A DNA stretch of 63,172 bases from Flavobacterium sp. (lineage in GTDB: Bacteria; Bacteroidota; Bacteroidia; Flavobacteriales; Flavobacteriaceae): contig NZ_SEBS01000021.1 in NCBI RefSeq assembly GCF_004211145.1, positions 1 to 63,172 of the forward strand, written 5' to 3'. Under the pieces are notes generated by a model that did not search any database, was not told the DNA's origin, and saw only the letters and a program-made list of their open reading frames with translations. This document shows positions 8,162-17,123 of the stretch, piece by piece. Position 1 is the stretch's first letter; each line of letters starts with the position of its first letter. Both the position numbers and the translations under genes were made by a program.

Positions 8162-9339
8162 TGAACTATTATTATTTCGACACCTCGGCTTATCCGGATA
8201 TTACGACCGAAATCATGCAGCCCGACCCAAAAGTTTGGGACGAAGAACACTATCAAAGCAACATGTCGTATTGGGAACATCCCGATTTCGAGCCGATTTT
8301 CGGACAATTGCTGCTCAAAGTCACGGGGAAGAAAGCGACGAAAAGGCCAACCGATTTCCTTGCCGCCGCCGGTTTGTACGGAGGTTTGGGCTATGTGATG
8401 TCAGGAAAAGCGAAAAGCGTCATCGAAAAATTCAAGTTGCCGGAACATCGTTTTTATGCGCTTCCAGCGTACACACTCGAAGCCACGGGGGAAACGTTCC
8501 ACTATTATTACCTACACATTTTGGTCGCCGATGATAATTACGACTTCATTGATTTTCCAGCCTCGACTTTTGAACGTACCGATTTTTTAGGAGAAAATGG
8601 GCAACCTATCGCGATTGGAAGCGCCGAAGAATGGAAGGACATCCGTAAAAACATGGATGAACTCGAAGAAAATATCAGAGAAGTCGATTTGGTACTGAGC
8701 GATCTATTCCACAAACTTGACCCTGATCTATTCCGTATCCAACATTTCCTGAATTCCGAATTCATTATGAGCGAGCGACTTAAAAATGCGCTCGAAGAAA
8801 ACGACATCAGCGGATTGAGCGACTTTTACGAATACGAACCGAGGATAAACGGAAACGACTTTAAAGACATTCCAGAAAAACCCGTCGAAACCGTAGCCGA
8901 AAAAGAACCGTTCCAACCCAAAAGCCACGAAGAAGTCACACAAAAACTCGACTTTATCTTTGCTGAAATGGACGTAGAAGAAGACGCGATCTACGATTAC
9001 GACCAGGAAATCGACGCGGCTCTCGAATTCCTTTCCAGGACCGACGATCCGATAAAACCTATATTTGCCTATTTCGAAAAACATCCCGAAGCGATCCATG
9101 GCGCGCCCGGCCCGTTCGTGCACTACCTCGAAACGTACTTTGGAATAGGCCTCGAAGCCGAATTGATAGCTTCCATAAACCGAAACCCGACGATCGAAGC
9201 CATAAACATGATTTACCGCCTCGCCAACGACGAATCGAATCCCGACCGGGAAAAATACATCGCGATCCTAAAAGAAACCGCCAAAAGCGAAGACGAATAT
9301 ATTGCACAGTCCGCACAGGATTGCATCGACGATCTGTAA
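8158..9339 (+). CDS. Conserved hypothetical acidic protein
   Basis: A 393-residue cytoplasmic protein of unknown function. Its ATG overlaps the stop of the ABM gene (ATGATG at 8158-8163; either ATG could be used). The N-terminal third has the aromatic-rich MMNYYYFDTSAYPD and an hydrophobic AAGLYGGLGYVMSG loop; the middle (about 165-290) is very rich in Glu and Asp with predicted coil; the C-terminus is helical and ends KSEDEYIAQSAQDCIDDL, which resembles HEAT-like helices. No catalytic motif was seen. Third gene of the 7030-9339 unit. Confidence 0.7.
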   Translation: MMNYYYFDTSAYPDITTEIMQPDPKVWDEEHYQSNMSYWEHPDFEPIFGQLLLKVTGKKATKRPTDFLAAAGLYGGLGYVMSGKAKSVIEKFKLPEHRFYALPAYTLEATGETFHYYYLHILVADDNYDFIDFPASTFERTDFLGENGQPIAIGSAEEWKDIRKNMDELEENIREVDLVLSDLFHKLDPDLFRIQHFLNSEFIMSERLKNALEENDISGLSDFYEYEPRINGNDFKDIPEKPVETVAEKEPFQPKSHEEVTQKLDFIFAEMDVEEDAIYDYDQEIDAALEFLSRTDDPIKPIFAYFEKHPEAIHGAPGPFVHYLETYFGIGLEAELIASINRNPTIEAINMIYRLANDESNPDREKYIAILKETAKSEDEYIAQSAQDCIDDL

Positions 9340-9408
9340 TCAAATCTTAATCGTCTAACGGCAGACAAAATCGAATAAACAAATAACCGATTCAACGCAT
9401 AAACACAA

Positions 9409-10134
9409 ATGAAAGCCATATTACTAAGAGAAATCAAATCCTTTTTCGGATCGCCCGCCGGCTATCTCGTCATCGCGATTTTCCTGTTGCTCAACGGATT
9501 GTTCCTTTGGGTTTTCGACGGTGAATACAACATCCTGCAAAGTGGTTTCGCCGACCTTACGCCATTCTTCACTATCGCGCCGTGGATCTTAATCTTCCTG
9601 ATTCCGGCCGTGACGATGCGCAGTTTTTCAGACGAACGAAAGCAAGGAACGCTTGAACTGTTGCTCACCAAACCGCTGAGTGTGTGGCAGATCGTAAACG
9701 GCAAGTTTTTGGGCGCGATGTTACTGATCGTGATCGCAATCATCCCGACGTTAATTTATGTGTACATCGTTTCCAAACTCGGAATGCCTGAAGGAAATAT
9801 CGATTTGGGCAGCACGATGGGATCGTATTTCGGGCTGCTGTTTTTGATCGCGGCTTATTCGGCCATCGGGATTTTCACATCGGCGTTGTCCGACAACCAG
9901 ATCGTCGCGTTCATCGTTTCGGTTTTCCTATGTTTCCTACTCTATTACGGATTCGAAGGCCTCGCGCAGATCATCGGCGGCGCACAAAGTTTCGTGACGG
10001 CATTGGGAATGGACAGCCATTTCAAGAGCATCGGGCGAGGCGTTATCGACACGCGCGACGTGATCTATTTCGTCAGCGTAACCGTACTTTTCCTTTCGTT
10101 CACCGTGTTCAAACTTAAATCGTTGAAATCATGA
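9409..10134 (+). CDS. gldF: Gliding motility ABC transporter permease GldF
   Basis: A 241-residue ABC-2 type permease with six hydrophobic segments. In gliding Bacteroidota GldF works with GldG and the ATPase GldA in an inner membrane transporter needed for gliding in some species. The family pattern REIKSFFGSPAGYLVIAIF at the N-terminus and RSFSDERKQGTLELLLTKPL in the middle is clear. It overlaps gldG by four bases (ATGA). The ATPase gene gldA is not in this window. Confidence 0.92.
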   Translation: MKAILLREIKSFFGSPAGYLVIAIFLLLNGLFLWVFDGEYNILQSGFADLTPFFTIAPWILIFLIPAVTMRSFSDERKQGTLELLLTKPLSVWQIVNGKFLGAMLLIVIAIIPTLIYVYIVSKLGMPEGNIDLGSTMGSYFGLLFLIAAYSAIGIFTSALSDNQIVAFIVSVFLCFLLYYGFEGLAQIIGGAQSFVTALGMDSHFKSIGRGVIDTRDVIYFVSVTVLFLSFTVFKLKSLKS

Positions 10135-11930
10135 CGAACGCCAAGAAGAAAAACCTGAAGAATTTAGCGATCACGATTGCGGTTTTGGTCGCGGTGAATC
10201 TTATCGGAACCAAAGTTTTCCAACGTTACGACATGACGCAGGACAAGCGGTATACATTGTCGAAAACATCGTTCGCGATTCTCGAAAATGTCCGCGAGCC
10301 CATGTATATCGATGTTTTCCTCGACGGAGATTTCCCGGGCGAATTCAAGAAACTGCAAACCGAAACCCAGCAATTGCTTGAGGAATTCCGAGCGTACAAC
10401 TCGAATGTCCAGTTCCGATTCATCAATCCGCTTGACGAATCAGATAATGCCGATGCCGAGAAACGCGACATCATCTACAACATTTTCAAGATCGACAACC
10501 CGGTCGTTTCAGACAAGGAAAAGAAAGAAATCCAGACGAGTATAAAGGAGATTCCCGACCTCGACAAAGCGGTTCTCGAATCGTTTGCGGGCAGCGGCAT
10601 GATTCCGGCGCGCGTCACGATGAACGACAAAGGCAAACAGACTGAAGCCGTCGTCTTTCCTTGGGCAATCGCGACTTATCAAGGCCGAAGCGTAAAAATC
10701 CCGTTGCTTAAAAGCGCGATGGGCGCATCGACTGCCGAGAAAGTCGTCGGTTCGGTACAACATCTCGAATACGCGCTCGCGAATGCATTCAACACAGTCG
10801 CCAATGCAAAAGAAAAAAAAGTCGCGGTCATCAAAGGAAACGGTGAAATGCACGATTTGCTCATGGCCGACTTCATCAAGCAAGTGCGCCAGAATTATTT
10901 CATCGGGACATTCACGTTGGATTCGGTAGCGAAACAACCTGCGGAAACACTTTCGTTCCTCAAGAAATACGACATGGCCGTCATCACGAAACCCGCCGAA
11001 ACCTTCACCGATCAGGAAAAACAGGTGCTCGACCAGTACATCATGAACGGTGGGAAAACGTTGTGGCTCGTCGATCAGGTGAACATCGAAATGGACAGCC
11101 TGTACAATCAGCAAGGCATGAATTTGGCGTTTCCGCGCGATCTGAACCTGAACGACATGTTCTTCAAATACGGTTTCCGCATCAATCCGACATTGGTAAA
11201 AGACCTGAACTGCGCGCCGATCGCATTGGCAACGGGCGAACAGGGAAGCGCGAGCCAATATTCGCAGTATCCGTGGTTTTACGCGCCCCTTTCCTACTCG
11301 ACTTCGAACAACTCGATCGTAAAAGGTTTGGATCCCGTGAAATTTGATTTCGCGAATGGTATCGACACGCTTAAAAATGGCATCAAGAAGACCGTGTTGC
11401 TACAATCGTCACAGTATTCGCGAGCGGTCGGAACACCTGTGGAAGTCCGCCTCGACATGGTTCAGGAACGCCCCGAACCAACTGAATTCAACAAGACCGG
11501 AAACATTCCACTGGCGATTTTGCTCGAAGGGAAATTCCATTCGGTGTATGAGAACCGCGTGTTGCCTTTCGCCGACAAATCGTTCGTGAGCGAAGGGAAA
11601 GCGACCAAGATGATCGTAATTTCAGACGGAGACGTGATCAAAAATCAACTCGACAAGGATTACCGTCCGCTCGAGCTCGGCTACGATAAATGGACGAACA
11701 AATTGTATGGCAATAAGGAATTCCTGTCGAATTGCGTGAATTACCTGCTCGACGATACCGGACTTATCAACATCCGAAGCAAGGAAGTTACGCTGCCGAT
11801 ACTCGACCAGCAAAAAGTCTACGCGAGTTACACGACTGCGCAAATCATAACCGTCGGAGTTCCAATCGTTGCGCTTTTGCTTTTCGGACTCGTGTTTACG
11901 TTTGTCAGGAAGCGTCGTTACGGCCGTTAG
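10131..11930 (+). CDS. gldG: Gliding motility ABC transporter substrate-binding-like protein GldG
   Basis: A 599-residue membrane protein with an N-terminal span (LAITIAVLVAVNLIG), a large periplasmic part and a C-terminal span (IITVGVPIVALLLFGLVFTFV) followed by a short basic tail. Recognised as GldG by DMTQDKRYTLSKTSFAIL after the first span and by its position directly behind gldF. Start ATGACGAAC overlaps the gldF stop, which implies translational coupling. Confidence 0.92.
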   Translation: MTNAKKKNLKNLAITIAVLVAVNLIGTKVFQRYDMTQDKRYTLSKTSFAILENVREPMYIDVFLDGDFPGEFKKLQTETQQLLEEFRAYNSNVQFRFINPLDESDNADAEKRDIIYNIFKIDNPVVSDKEKKEIQTSIKEIPDLDKAVLESFAGSGMIPARVTMNDKGKQTEAVVFPWAIATYQGRSVKIPLLKSAMGASTAEKVVGSVQHLEYALANAFNTVANAKEKKVAVIKGNGEMHDLLMADFIKQVRQNYFIGTFTLDSVAKQPAETLSFLKKYDMAVITKPAETFTDQEKQVLDQYIMNGGKTLWLVDQVNIEMDSLYNQQGMNLAFPRDLNLNDMFFKYGFRINPTLVKDLNCAPIALATGEQGSASQYSQYPWFYAPLSYSTSNNSIVKGLDPVKFDFANGIDTLKNGIKKTVLLQSSQYSRAVGTPVEVRLDMVQERPEPTEFNKTGNIPLAILLEGKFHSVYENRVLPFADKSFVSEGKATKMIVISDGDVIKNQLDKDYRPLELGYDKWTNKLYGNKEFLSNCVNYLLDDTGLINIRSKEVTLPILDQQKVYASYTTAQIITVGVPIVALLLFGLVFTFVRKRRYGR

Positions 11931-11942
11931 TGTTAATAAATT

Positions 11943-11976
11943 TTGTTTCGCTGTTTGGCAGATTAGGATATATTTG
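11943..11976 (+). promoter_or_regulatory. dnaN promoter
   Basis: TATATTTG (11969-11976) fits TAnnTTTG. TTG at 11943-11945 is 23 bases upstream, at the upper limit of the usual spacing. Leader to the dnaN ATG is about 45 bases. Confidence 0.6.
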
Positions 11977-12027
11977 TGAACCGGTTGAATTCCGTTGGAT
12001 CCGATCGAAAAAATTAATTACACGCAC

Positions 12028-13146
12028 ATGAAATTCATAGTATCGAGTTCGTACTTATTGAAGCAATTACAGGTATTGGGAAGCGTCATCAACAGCAGCA
12101 ACACCTTGCCTATTCTCGACAATTTCCTTTTTGAGCTCGACAACAAGACGCTCACGGTTTCCGCCTCGGATCTTGAGACGACGATGAGCGCCACGCTCGA
12201 AATCGATTCGACGAGCCAGGGCAGTGTCGCCGTTCCCGCGAAGTTGTTGCTTGAGATCCTCAAAACGTTTCCTGAGCAACCGCTTACGTTTACCGTTGAG
12301 GAAAACAGCACGATAGAAATCAGTTCGAATTCGGGTAAATATGCGTTGGCGTACGCGCCGGGCGAGGAATTCCCGAAATCGGTGAGCCTTGAAGATCCGT
12401 CGGTGACGTTGGTTCCGGCCGAAGTACTGGCGACAGCGGTTTCAAAAACGATTTTCGCAGCCGGAAATGACGACTTGCGTCCCGTGATGTCGGGCGTTTT
12501 CTTCCAGTTTTCGACCGAAGGCTTGACATTCGTGGCTACCGACGCCCACAAACTCGTGAAATATGCGCGTGCCGATGTGAAAGCTTCGCAAGCCGCCGAT
12601 TTCATCATGCCCAAGAAACCTTTGAACATCTTGAAGAGCATTTTGGGTGCGAGCGACGCCGAAGTCAAAATCGAATACAATGATTCAAACGCGACATTCT
12701 CTTTCGACAATTACGTGTTGACATGCCGATTGATAGACGGGAAATACCCGAACTATGAAGCCGTCATCCCAAAGGAAAATCCGAACAAATTGCAGATTGA
12801 CCGCACGCAGTTCTTGAGCTCCGTTCGTCGTGTCGCGATCTTCTCGAACAAGACCACGCACCAGATCCGTCTCAAGATCGCAGGAACCGAATTGAACATC
12901 TCAGCTGAAGACATCGATTATTCGAACAAGGCCGAGGAGCGTTTGACGTGTGATTACCAAGGCGACGATATCCAGATCGGGTTCAACTCGCGTTTCCTTA
13001 CCGAAATGCTTACAAACCTGCAATCGGATATGATCTTGCTTGAAATGTCATTGCCGAACCGCGCCGGAATTCTTACTCCCGTGGACGGGCTTGACGAAGG
13101 CGAAACCGTGACCATGCTTGTCATGCCGGTAATGCTGAACAACTAG
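12028..13146 (+). CDS. dnaN: DNA polymerase III beta subunit (sliding clamp)
   Basis: A 372-residue sliding clamp that tethers the replicative polymerase to DNA. It matches the family throughout: FIVSSSYLLKQLQVLGSVI at the N-terminus, RPVMSGVFFQF, ATDAHKLVKYARAD, LIDGKYPNYEAVIP and the C-terminal MLVMPVMLNN. The start at 12028 (MKFIVSS) is chosen because the 11-codon upstream extension is not conserved. It lies alone with its own promoter and terminator, away from dnaA as far as this window shows. Confidence 0.96.
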   Translation: MKFIVSSSYLLKQLQVLGSVINSSNTLPILDNFLFELDNKTLTVSASDLETTMSATLEIDSTSQGSVAVPAKLLLEILKTFPEQPLTFTVEENSTIEISSNSGKYALAYAPGEEFPKSVSLEDPSVTLVPAEVLATAVSKTIFAAGNDDLRPVMSGVFFQFSTEGLTFVATDAHKLVKYARADVKASQAADFIMPKKPLNILKSILGASDAEVKIEYNDSNATFSFDNYVLTCRLIDGKYPNYEAVIPKENPNKLQIDRTQFLSSVRRVAIFSNKTTHQIRLKIAGTELNISAEDIDYSNKAEERLTCDYQGDDIQIGFNSRFLTEMLTNLQSDMILLEMSLPNRAGILTPVDGLDEGETVTMLVMPVMLNN

Positions 13147-13171
13147 CCTCCAACCAACCTTTTTATAATTG

Positions 13172-13206
13172 GAAAACCGCAGTCTTTGGATTGCGGTTTT
13201 TTTATT
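13172..13206 (+). terminator. dnaN terminator
   Basis: AAAACCGCA, an 10-base loop, TGCGGTTTT and a further T run, 26 bases after the stop codon. Confidence 0.88.
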
Positions 13207-13298
13207 TTGCGCGCTTTAATTTTTCGCAACTCTCGCGATGGAGTACATCAACCGTCCAAAATATTTCCAGAATTCTGAAGGCACTGCTTTCTTTTTTG

Positions 13299-13419
13299 CC
13301 ACGAATGCACGGATTTCCACGATTATTTGTATCTGTATCTGCACGGCCAAATTACAATCATGCCTTTTCCAAATAAGCTCGCAGATCTCTATCGTCCGTG
13401 AAAATCCGTGTATCCGTGG
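13299..13419. repeat. Inverted repeat of the CCACGAAT type
   Basis: In the 449-base gap between dnaN and the LipL32-like gene. Left arm starts CCACGAATGCACGG (13299), right arm ends CCGTGTATCCGTGG (13406-13419); the arms pair with two or three mismatches around a loop of about 75 bases. The same words recur at 14361-14407 and singly at 50232-50265 and 28410-28450. The rest of the gap (13207-13298, 13420-13595) shows nothing I can name. Confidence 0.6.
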
Positions 13420-13595
13420 TAAAATTAGTCTAAGAAATAGAAACGAATATCCGCCAAATCTCAACGAATATTCATCCAAAACTCCCATCCTATCCTAAAA
13501 TTCTATTTTTGATTCCAACAAAAAAGGAAGCGAAACCTCAAATGCGCGGCGTACCTGAAAAGCCTTACGAGTAAGAACAACCAAAAACCGATAAA

Positions 13596-14291
13596 ATGAT
13601 TAAAAATGTACTCGCCGGCGTCCTATGCTTGACCGGAATTGTTTCAAACGCGCAAAAGCTCGACAAATTCGGGGCCGATCTGGGTAAGAAAAGCGTAATG
13701 GGCAAAGAGATTCGCGTGCCATACACCGACATCAACACCTATTACGGTTACATCAAACCCGGTGCCGCTCCCGACGAAACCAAGAACGGCAAAAAAATGT
13801 ATTACGTGTATGTCTGGATTCCGGTTGCCGCGCCTGAACTTGGCGTACGCATGGTCTCCCCGGCGCCCGAAGGTTCGAAACCATCCGACAAAGATTATGT
13901 GACCGCAGATTTCACCGCGAACACAGCCGACACGAAAAATTTCTTCGACACCTGGGTGACGCTCGAAAGAGCTGAAGGAATCGTAAAGATCGAAGACGCC
14001 GCCGCAAAAGCAAAAACCGCGAAATGGGTTACGATCGATTCGAACGACGATTCGGGTGAATTGCCTGCGCAACCGTCGGGAAGCAAATACAACTCGCTGA
14101 TCCGCGTGACGAGCGAAACGTCGAACCCTGTAAAATCTCTCGTGATGGGATTGTATCGCATCGGGTTCACGACGTATAAGCGTGGCGAAGTACAGGGCAG
14201 TTTTATGGCTCAGATCGGCGCTCCGGTTAAACTACCTGGAGTTGCGATCGCTGCAAAACCTGAAGATCTAGCTACGGCTGTTAAAAAGTAA
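13596..14291 (+). CDS. LipL32-like secreted protein
   Basis: A 231-residue protein that closely resembles LipL32, the major surface lipoprotein of pathogenic Leptospira. Matching blocks in order: YYGYIKPGAAPDETKNGKK, YYVYVWIPVAAPELGVRMVS, FFDTWVTLERAEGI, KYNSLIRVTSE, GLYRIGFTTYKRGEVQGSF and a C-terminal PGVAIAAKPEDL. An acidic stretch (DSNDDSGE, about residues 149-156) sits where LipL32 has its Asp-rich calcium-binding loop. Unlike LipL32, the N-terminus (MIKNVLAGVLCLTGIVSNAQ) is an ordinary signal peptide; its single Cys is not in a lipobox, so the protein should be soluble and not lipidated. It is transcribed alone with its own terminator. Function unknown. Confidence 0.85.
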   Translation: MIKNVLAGVLCLTGIVSNAQKLDKFGADLGKKSVMGKEIRVPYTDINTYYGYIKPGAAPDETKNGKKMYYVYVWIPVAAPELGVRMVSPAPEGSKPSDKDYVTADFTANTADTKNFFDTWVTLERAEGIVKIEDAAAKAKTAKWVTIDSNDDSGELPAQPSGSKYNSLIRVTSETSNPVKSLVMGLYRIGFTTYKRGEVQGSFMAQIGAPVKLPGVAIAAKPEDLATAVKK

Positions 14292-14310
14292 ATTTTAAAC
14301 ATGGAATTAT

Positions 14311-14341
14311 AAAGAGCCGACGATTTGTCGGCTTTTTTTTG
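14311..14341 (+). terminator. Terminator after LipL32-like gene
   Basis: AGCCGAC, loop GATTT, GTCGGCT and eight T residues, 20 bases after the stop. Confidence 0.9.
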
Positions 14342-14360
14342 CCACAGGATATTTTTTTGT

Positions 14361-14407
14361 GCCACGAATGCACTATCAATCTCGCCAAAAATCCGTGTAT
14401 CCGTGGC
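14361..14407. repeat. Inverted repeat of the CCACGAAT type, second copy
   Basis: GCCACGAATGCAC at the left and GTGTATCCGTGGC at the right pair with two mismatches. Same family as 13299-13419, in the gap between two convergent genes. Confidence 0.6.
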
Positions 14408-14483
14408 TAAATATCGAGGTGACATTCACGCTTCGCAGCTTAAAATAACGAGAAGATAAATCAAAATTATCCGCTGCAACTTT

Positions 14484-15851
14484 TCATGTTGCGATCCGAA
14501 TCAGCTTCTTGTTCACGAATTCCTCGATTCCCAAAGGCGATAGTTCGCGCCCATAACCCGAGCGCTTCACGCCTCCAAAAGGCAAATCAGGGCGGGACGC
14601 CAAATTCTCGTTTATGAAAACCATTCCCGTTTCCATCTGGTTCGCGACGTTGATCGCGCGTTCGGTGTCTTTGCTGAATACCGCGCCTCCGAGTCCGAAG
14701 TTCGTAGCGTTCGCAAGTTCGATCGCGGCCTTTTCGTCTTTCACGCGATAAAACGACGCGACAGGTCCGAACAGTTCTTCCTCATACGCAAGCATTCCGG
14801 GTTTGATGTCGGTGAGGATCGTAAATTCATAGAACGCTCCTTCTCTTTTCATGCGTTTTCCTCCGGCCAGAACCGTCGCGCCTTGTTTGATCGTGGTCTT
14901 GACTTGCTTGTCGAGTTTCTTGACGGCATCCTCAGTCGATAGCGGACCGATTTCAGTTTTCGGATCCATCGGGTCGCCCACTTTCAGTCCTGTGATCCTG
15001 AGCTTTAGTTTCGCGATGAAATCGTCGGCGACCTTGTCAAGAACAATCAATCTTTTGGCCGACGTACATGCTTGTCCCATATTCGAATAGCGTCCGAGGT
15101 AGGCTTTCTCGGCCGCCAGATCGATGTCGGCGTCGTCCAGAACCACGAACGCGTCGCTGCCTCCGAGTTCGAGAACGGATTTCTTTAGATTTTTTCCCGC
15201 GGCTTCACCAAGACTCGAACCCGCTTGTTCGCTTCCCGTGAGCGACATTCCTGCGATTCGCTTGTCCTGGGCGAGTTTCGCGATGCGTTTTCCGGCAAGG
15301 AACAAGTTTGTGTAAACGCCTTCAGGAGCGCCGGCTTCTTTGAAGATTTTCTCGATCATCTGTGCACATTGCGGAACGTTCGACGCATGTTTGATCATCA
15401 CGACATTTCCCGCCATGATATTCGGAGCCGCCAATCTCGCTACTTGGTTGTACGGATAATTCCAAGGTTCGACGCCAAGAATAATCCCGATCGGTGACAG
15501 ACGCACGAACGCTTTCCCGTCTTTGATCTTCATCGGGCGATCCTTTAGAAATTCTTCACCGTTTTCAGCGTAATATTCGTAGACCGAGGCGACCATTTCG
15601 ACCTCGCTCTCGCTTTGCGCAATGAGTTTTCCCATTTCGAGCGTGATGAGTTTCGCGAGTTCGGTTTTACGTTTCCTGAAGATTGCCGCCACTTTCCTGA
15701 GTAATTCGGCTCGCTCTGAAATCGGGGAATTCTTCCAGACCTGATAGGTTTTGTGCGCGCGCTCGATTTTCTTTTCGAGTTGGGCGTCGGTGAGCTCGTC
15801 GAAGGTTTTGAGAATTTTGTTATTGTAGGGATTTGTAGTTTGTATGGACAT
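14484..15851 (-). CDS. NAD(P)-dependent aldehyde dehydrogenase, succinate-semialdehyde type
   Basis: A 455-residue aldehyde dehydrogenase of the succinate-semialdehyde group, oxidising an aldehyde to its acid with NAD(P)+. Visible motifs: [16 protein letters not shown] with the catalytic-site Asn, [24 protein letters not shown], the general base in [11 protein letters not shown], the nucleophile in [11 protein letters not shown], and the C-terminal [16 protein letters not shown]. It is the shorter form (no N-terminal extension). The upstream leader on the minus strand ends in a G-poor CAACAAATCACCA stretch directly before ATG. Gene order gives no pathway hint. Confidence 0.92.
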   Translation of the reverse strand: MSIQTTNPYNNKILKTFDELTDAQLEKKIERAHKTYQVWKNSPISERAELLRKVAAIFRKRKTELAKLITLEMGKLIAQSESEVEMVASVYEYYAENGEEFLKDRPMKIKDGKAFVRLSPIGIILGVEPWNYPYNQVARLAAPNIMAGNVVMIKHASNVPQCAQMIEKIFKEAGAPEGVYTNLFLAGKRIAKLAQDKRIAGMSLTGSEQAGSSLGEAAGKNLKKSVLELGGSDAFVVLDDADIDLAAEKAYLGRYSNMGQACTSAKRLIVLDKVADDFIAKLKLRITGLKVGDPMDPKTEIGPLSTEDAVKKLDKQVKTTIKQGATVLAGGKRMKREGAFYEFTILTDIKPGMLAYEEELFGPVASFYRVKDEKAAIELANATNFGLGGAVFSKDTERAINVANQMETGMVFINENLASRPDLPFGGVKRSGYGRELSPLGIEEFVNKKLIRIAT

Positions 15852-15894
15852 TGGTGATTTGTTGAATCGGTTAATTGTTTAGTTGAAGTATTCG

Positions 15895-16003
15895 CTAGTC
15901 GTTAGTCGTTAGTCTTTGGTCGTTCGTCATTCGTCTTTCGTCTTTCGTCATTAGTCATTCGTCTTTCGTCTTTCGTCTTTCGTCATCAGTCTTTCGTCAT
16001 TCG
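15895..16003. repeat. Heptamer tandem array GTCNTTN
   Basis: About 15 copies of a 7-base unit, GTCGTTA / GTCTTTC / GTCATTC, imperfect in sequence but exact in period. It lies between the ALDH start and the structured element at 16013. Confidence 0.85.
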
Positions 16004-16012
16004 CCCAGTCTC

Positions 16013-16132
16013 GCGTTAGGGATAGCAGCGGATATCCTTTTCGAGGAACGAGAAAAGATAGCAGCGAATAGCCCGACGGCGGTTTTAACAGTTCCGCGAC
16101 AGCAACTGATTCGCTCGACCGCCGGAACGCCC
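16013..16132 (+). ncRNA. Dispersed structured RNA element, copy 2
   Basis: Closing stem GCGTT (16013-16017) with AACGC (16126-16130), which covaries with GCGTG/CACGC in copy 1 and GCGTCA/TGACGC in copy 3. Contains two near copies of GATAGCAGCGGATA, an inner CTTTT/AAAAG hairpin, and CCGACGGCGG paired with CCGCCGG. It is convergent with the universal stress protein gene, whose stop is seven bases away. Confidence 0.65.
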
Positions 16133-16138
16133 AAAATA

Positions 16139-16972
16139 TTAGTCTTCGTGTATCGCCAAAACCGGAACTTTAGAATGGAACGCCAATTTTTTCGTAAGGC
16201 TCGTGCGGAACAGACTCTCAAAAAAGCCGTGTTCGCGGTTGAGCAATGCGATGATATTGGCTTCGTGCGATTCGAGGAACCACAAAATGCCTTCTTCGAC
16301 GCTTTCGTTCTCAGTCGTATGGAACGTGATGTTTTCATTGGCGAGTACGAGTTTCCAGTCGGCGATCACGACGTCTTTTACTTTCACGTTGGCGTTTTCG
16401 ACGTGGAGCACATCGATGCCCGCGTGGAATGCCGAGGCGAGTTTCAACAATTTCTGCAACGCCGTAAAATCACTTTCGGCGAATCTCGTGGCGAATACGA
16501 TGTTGCGTATCGGCTCGTATTTCATGTCCTCGGGAACGGCGAGAACGAACGCATTGGTGCGCGTCATAACGTTCGCGGTCGAGGTTCCGACGAAGGTTTC
16601 CACGGCTCCCGAAGCGCCTTTCGTTCCCATGACGACATATTCGATTCCCTGTTCCTTTACGAGCTGCAGAATCGTGTTCACCAAGTCACCGTCCATCAGG
16701 ACATTGCTGATCTGCACATCGGAACAACCGTTGTCATCGGCGATTCGCCTCAACGTCGGGATATGGCTTTGGTATTTCTCGAACGTTGAAAGCTCAACGG
16801 TTTCGTAAATTTCCATTTGGTAGGCGGGCACGTCCACGTAATCGATTATCGGAATCTCATAAACGTGAAGCGTGACGACCTCGGCGTTCAGGTGTTTGGC
16901 GAACTGAAGCGCGTAGATGAACGCGTTGTGCGAAGCCGGGGAAAAATCGGTTGGGAACAATATCTTTTTCAT
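16139..16972 (-). CDS. Tandem universal stress protein (UspA) domain protein
   Basis: A 277-residue cytoplasmic protein with two UspA folds: residues 1-145 (KKILFPTDFSPASHNAFIYAL, and GTKGASGAVETFVGTSTANV, the typical G-2x-G-9x-G-S/T nucleotide loop) and 150-277 (IRNIVFATRFAESDFTAL, weaker loop). Such proteins often bind ATP or AMP and respond to stress. The ATG at 16972 is preferred; the 13-codon upstream extension lacks similarity. Transcribed alone. Confidence 0.88.
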   Translation of the reverse strand: MKKILFPTDFSPASHNAFIYALQFAKHLNAEVVTLHVYEIPIIDYVDVPAYQMEIYETVELSTFEKYQSHIPTLRRIADDNGCSDVQISNVLMDGDLVNTILQLVKEQGIEYVVMGTKGASGAVETFVGTSTANVMTRTNAFVLAVPEDMKYEPIRNIVFATRFAESDFTALQKLLKLASAFHAGIDVLHVENANVKVKDVVIADWKLVLANENITFHTTENESVEEGILWFLESHEANIIALLNREHGFFESLFRTSLTKKLAFHSKVPVLAIHED

Positions 16973-17057
16973 GATCGGGTTGTTTGTTTTTGCTGTCTGA
17001 AAGTTACGCAAAGTGTTAAAGAACGAAAAGTGCGTTTGGGAATTATTAACGCGCGGT

Positions 17058-17119
17058 TTGGATTTTGGATTCGCGATACATTTGGTGATTAACCAATTCG
17101 CTAATTAACCTTACTTTTG
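17058..17119 (+). promoter_or_regulatory. Possible double promoter of mnmE
   Basis: TACATTTG (17077-17084) with TTG at 17058-17060 (spacer 16), and a second box TACTTTTG (17112-17119) that ends four bases before the mnmE ATG. The second would give a leaderless or nearly leaderless mRNA. Confidence 0.5.
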
Positions 17120-17123
17120 CACC

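Noticed and set aside
13299..13498. Small protein at 13216-13498
   Set aside because: Composed of the CCACGAAT inverted repeat and AT-rich DNA; no ribosome entry or homology signs.
16148..16808. Two long plus-strand frames of 201-213 residues opposite the universal stress protein
   Set aside because: Shadow frames: the minus-strand UspA motifs are clear, while these are Arg/Phe-rich without any known motif.
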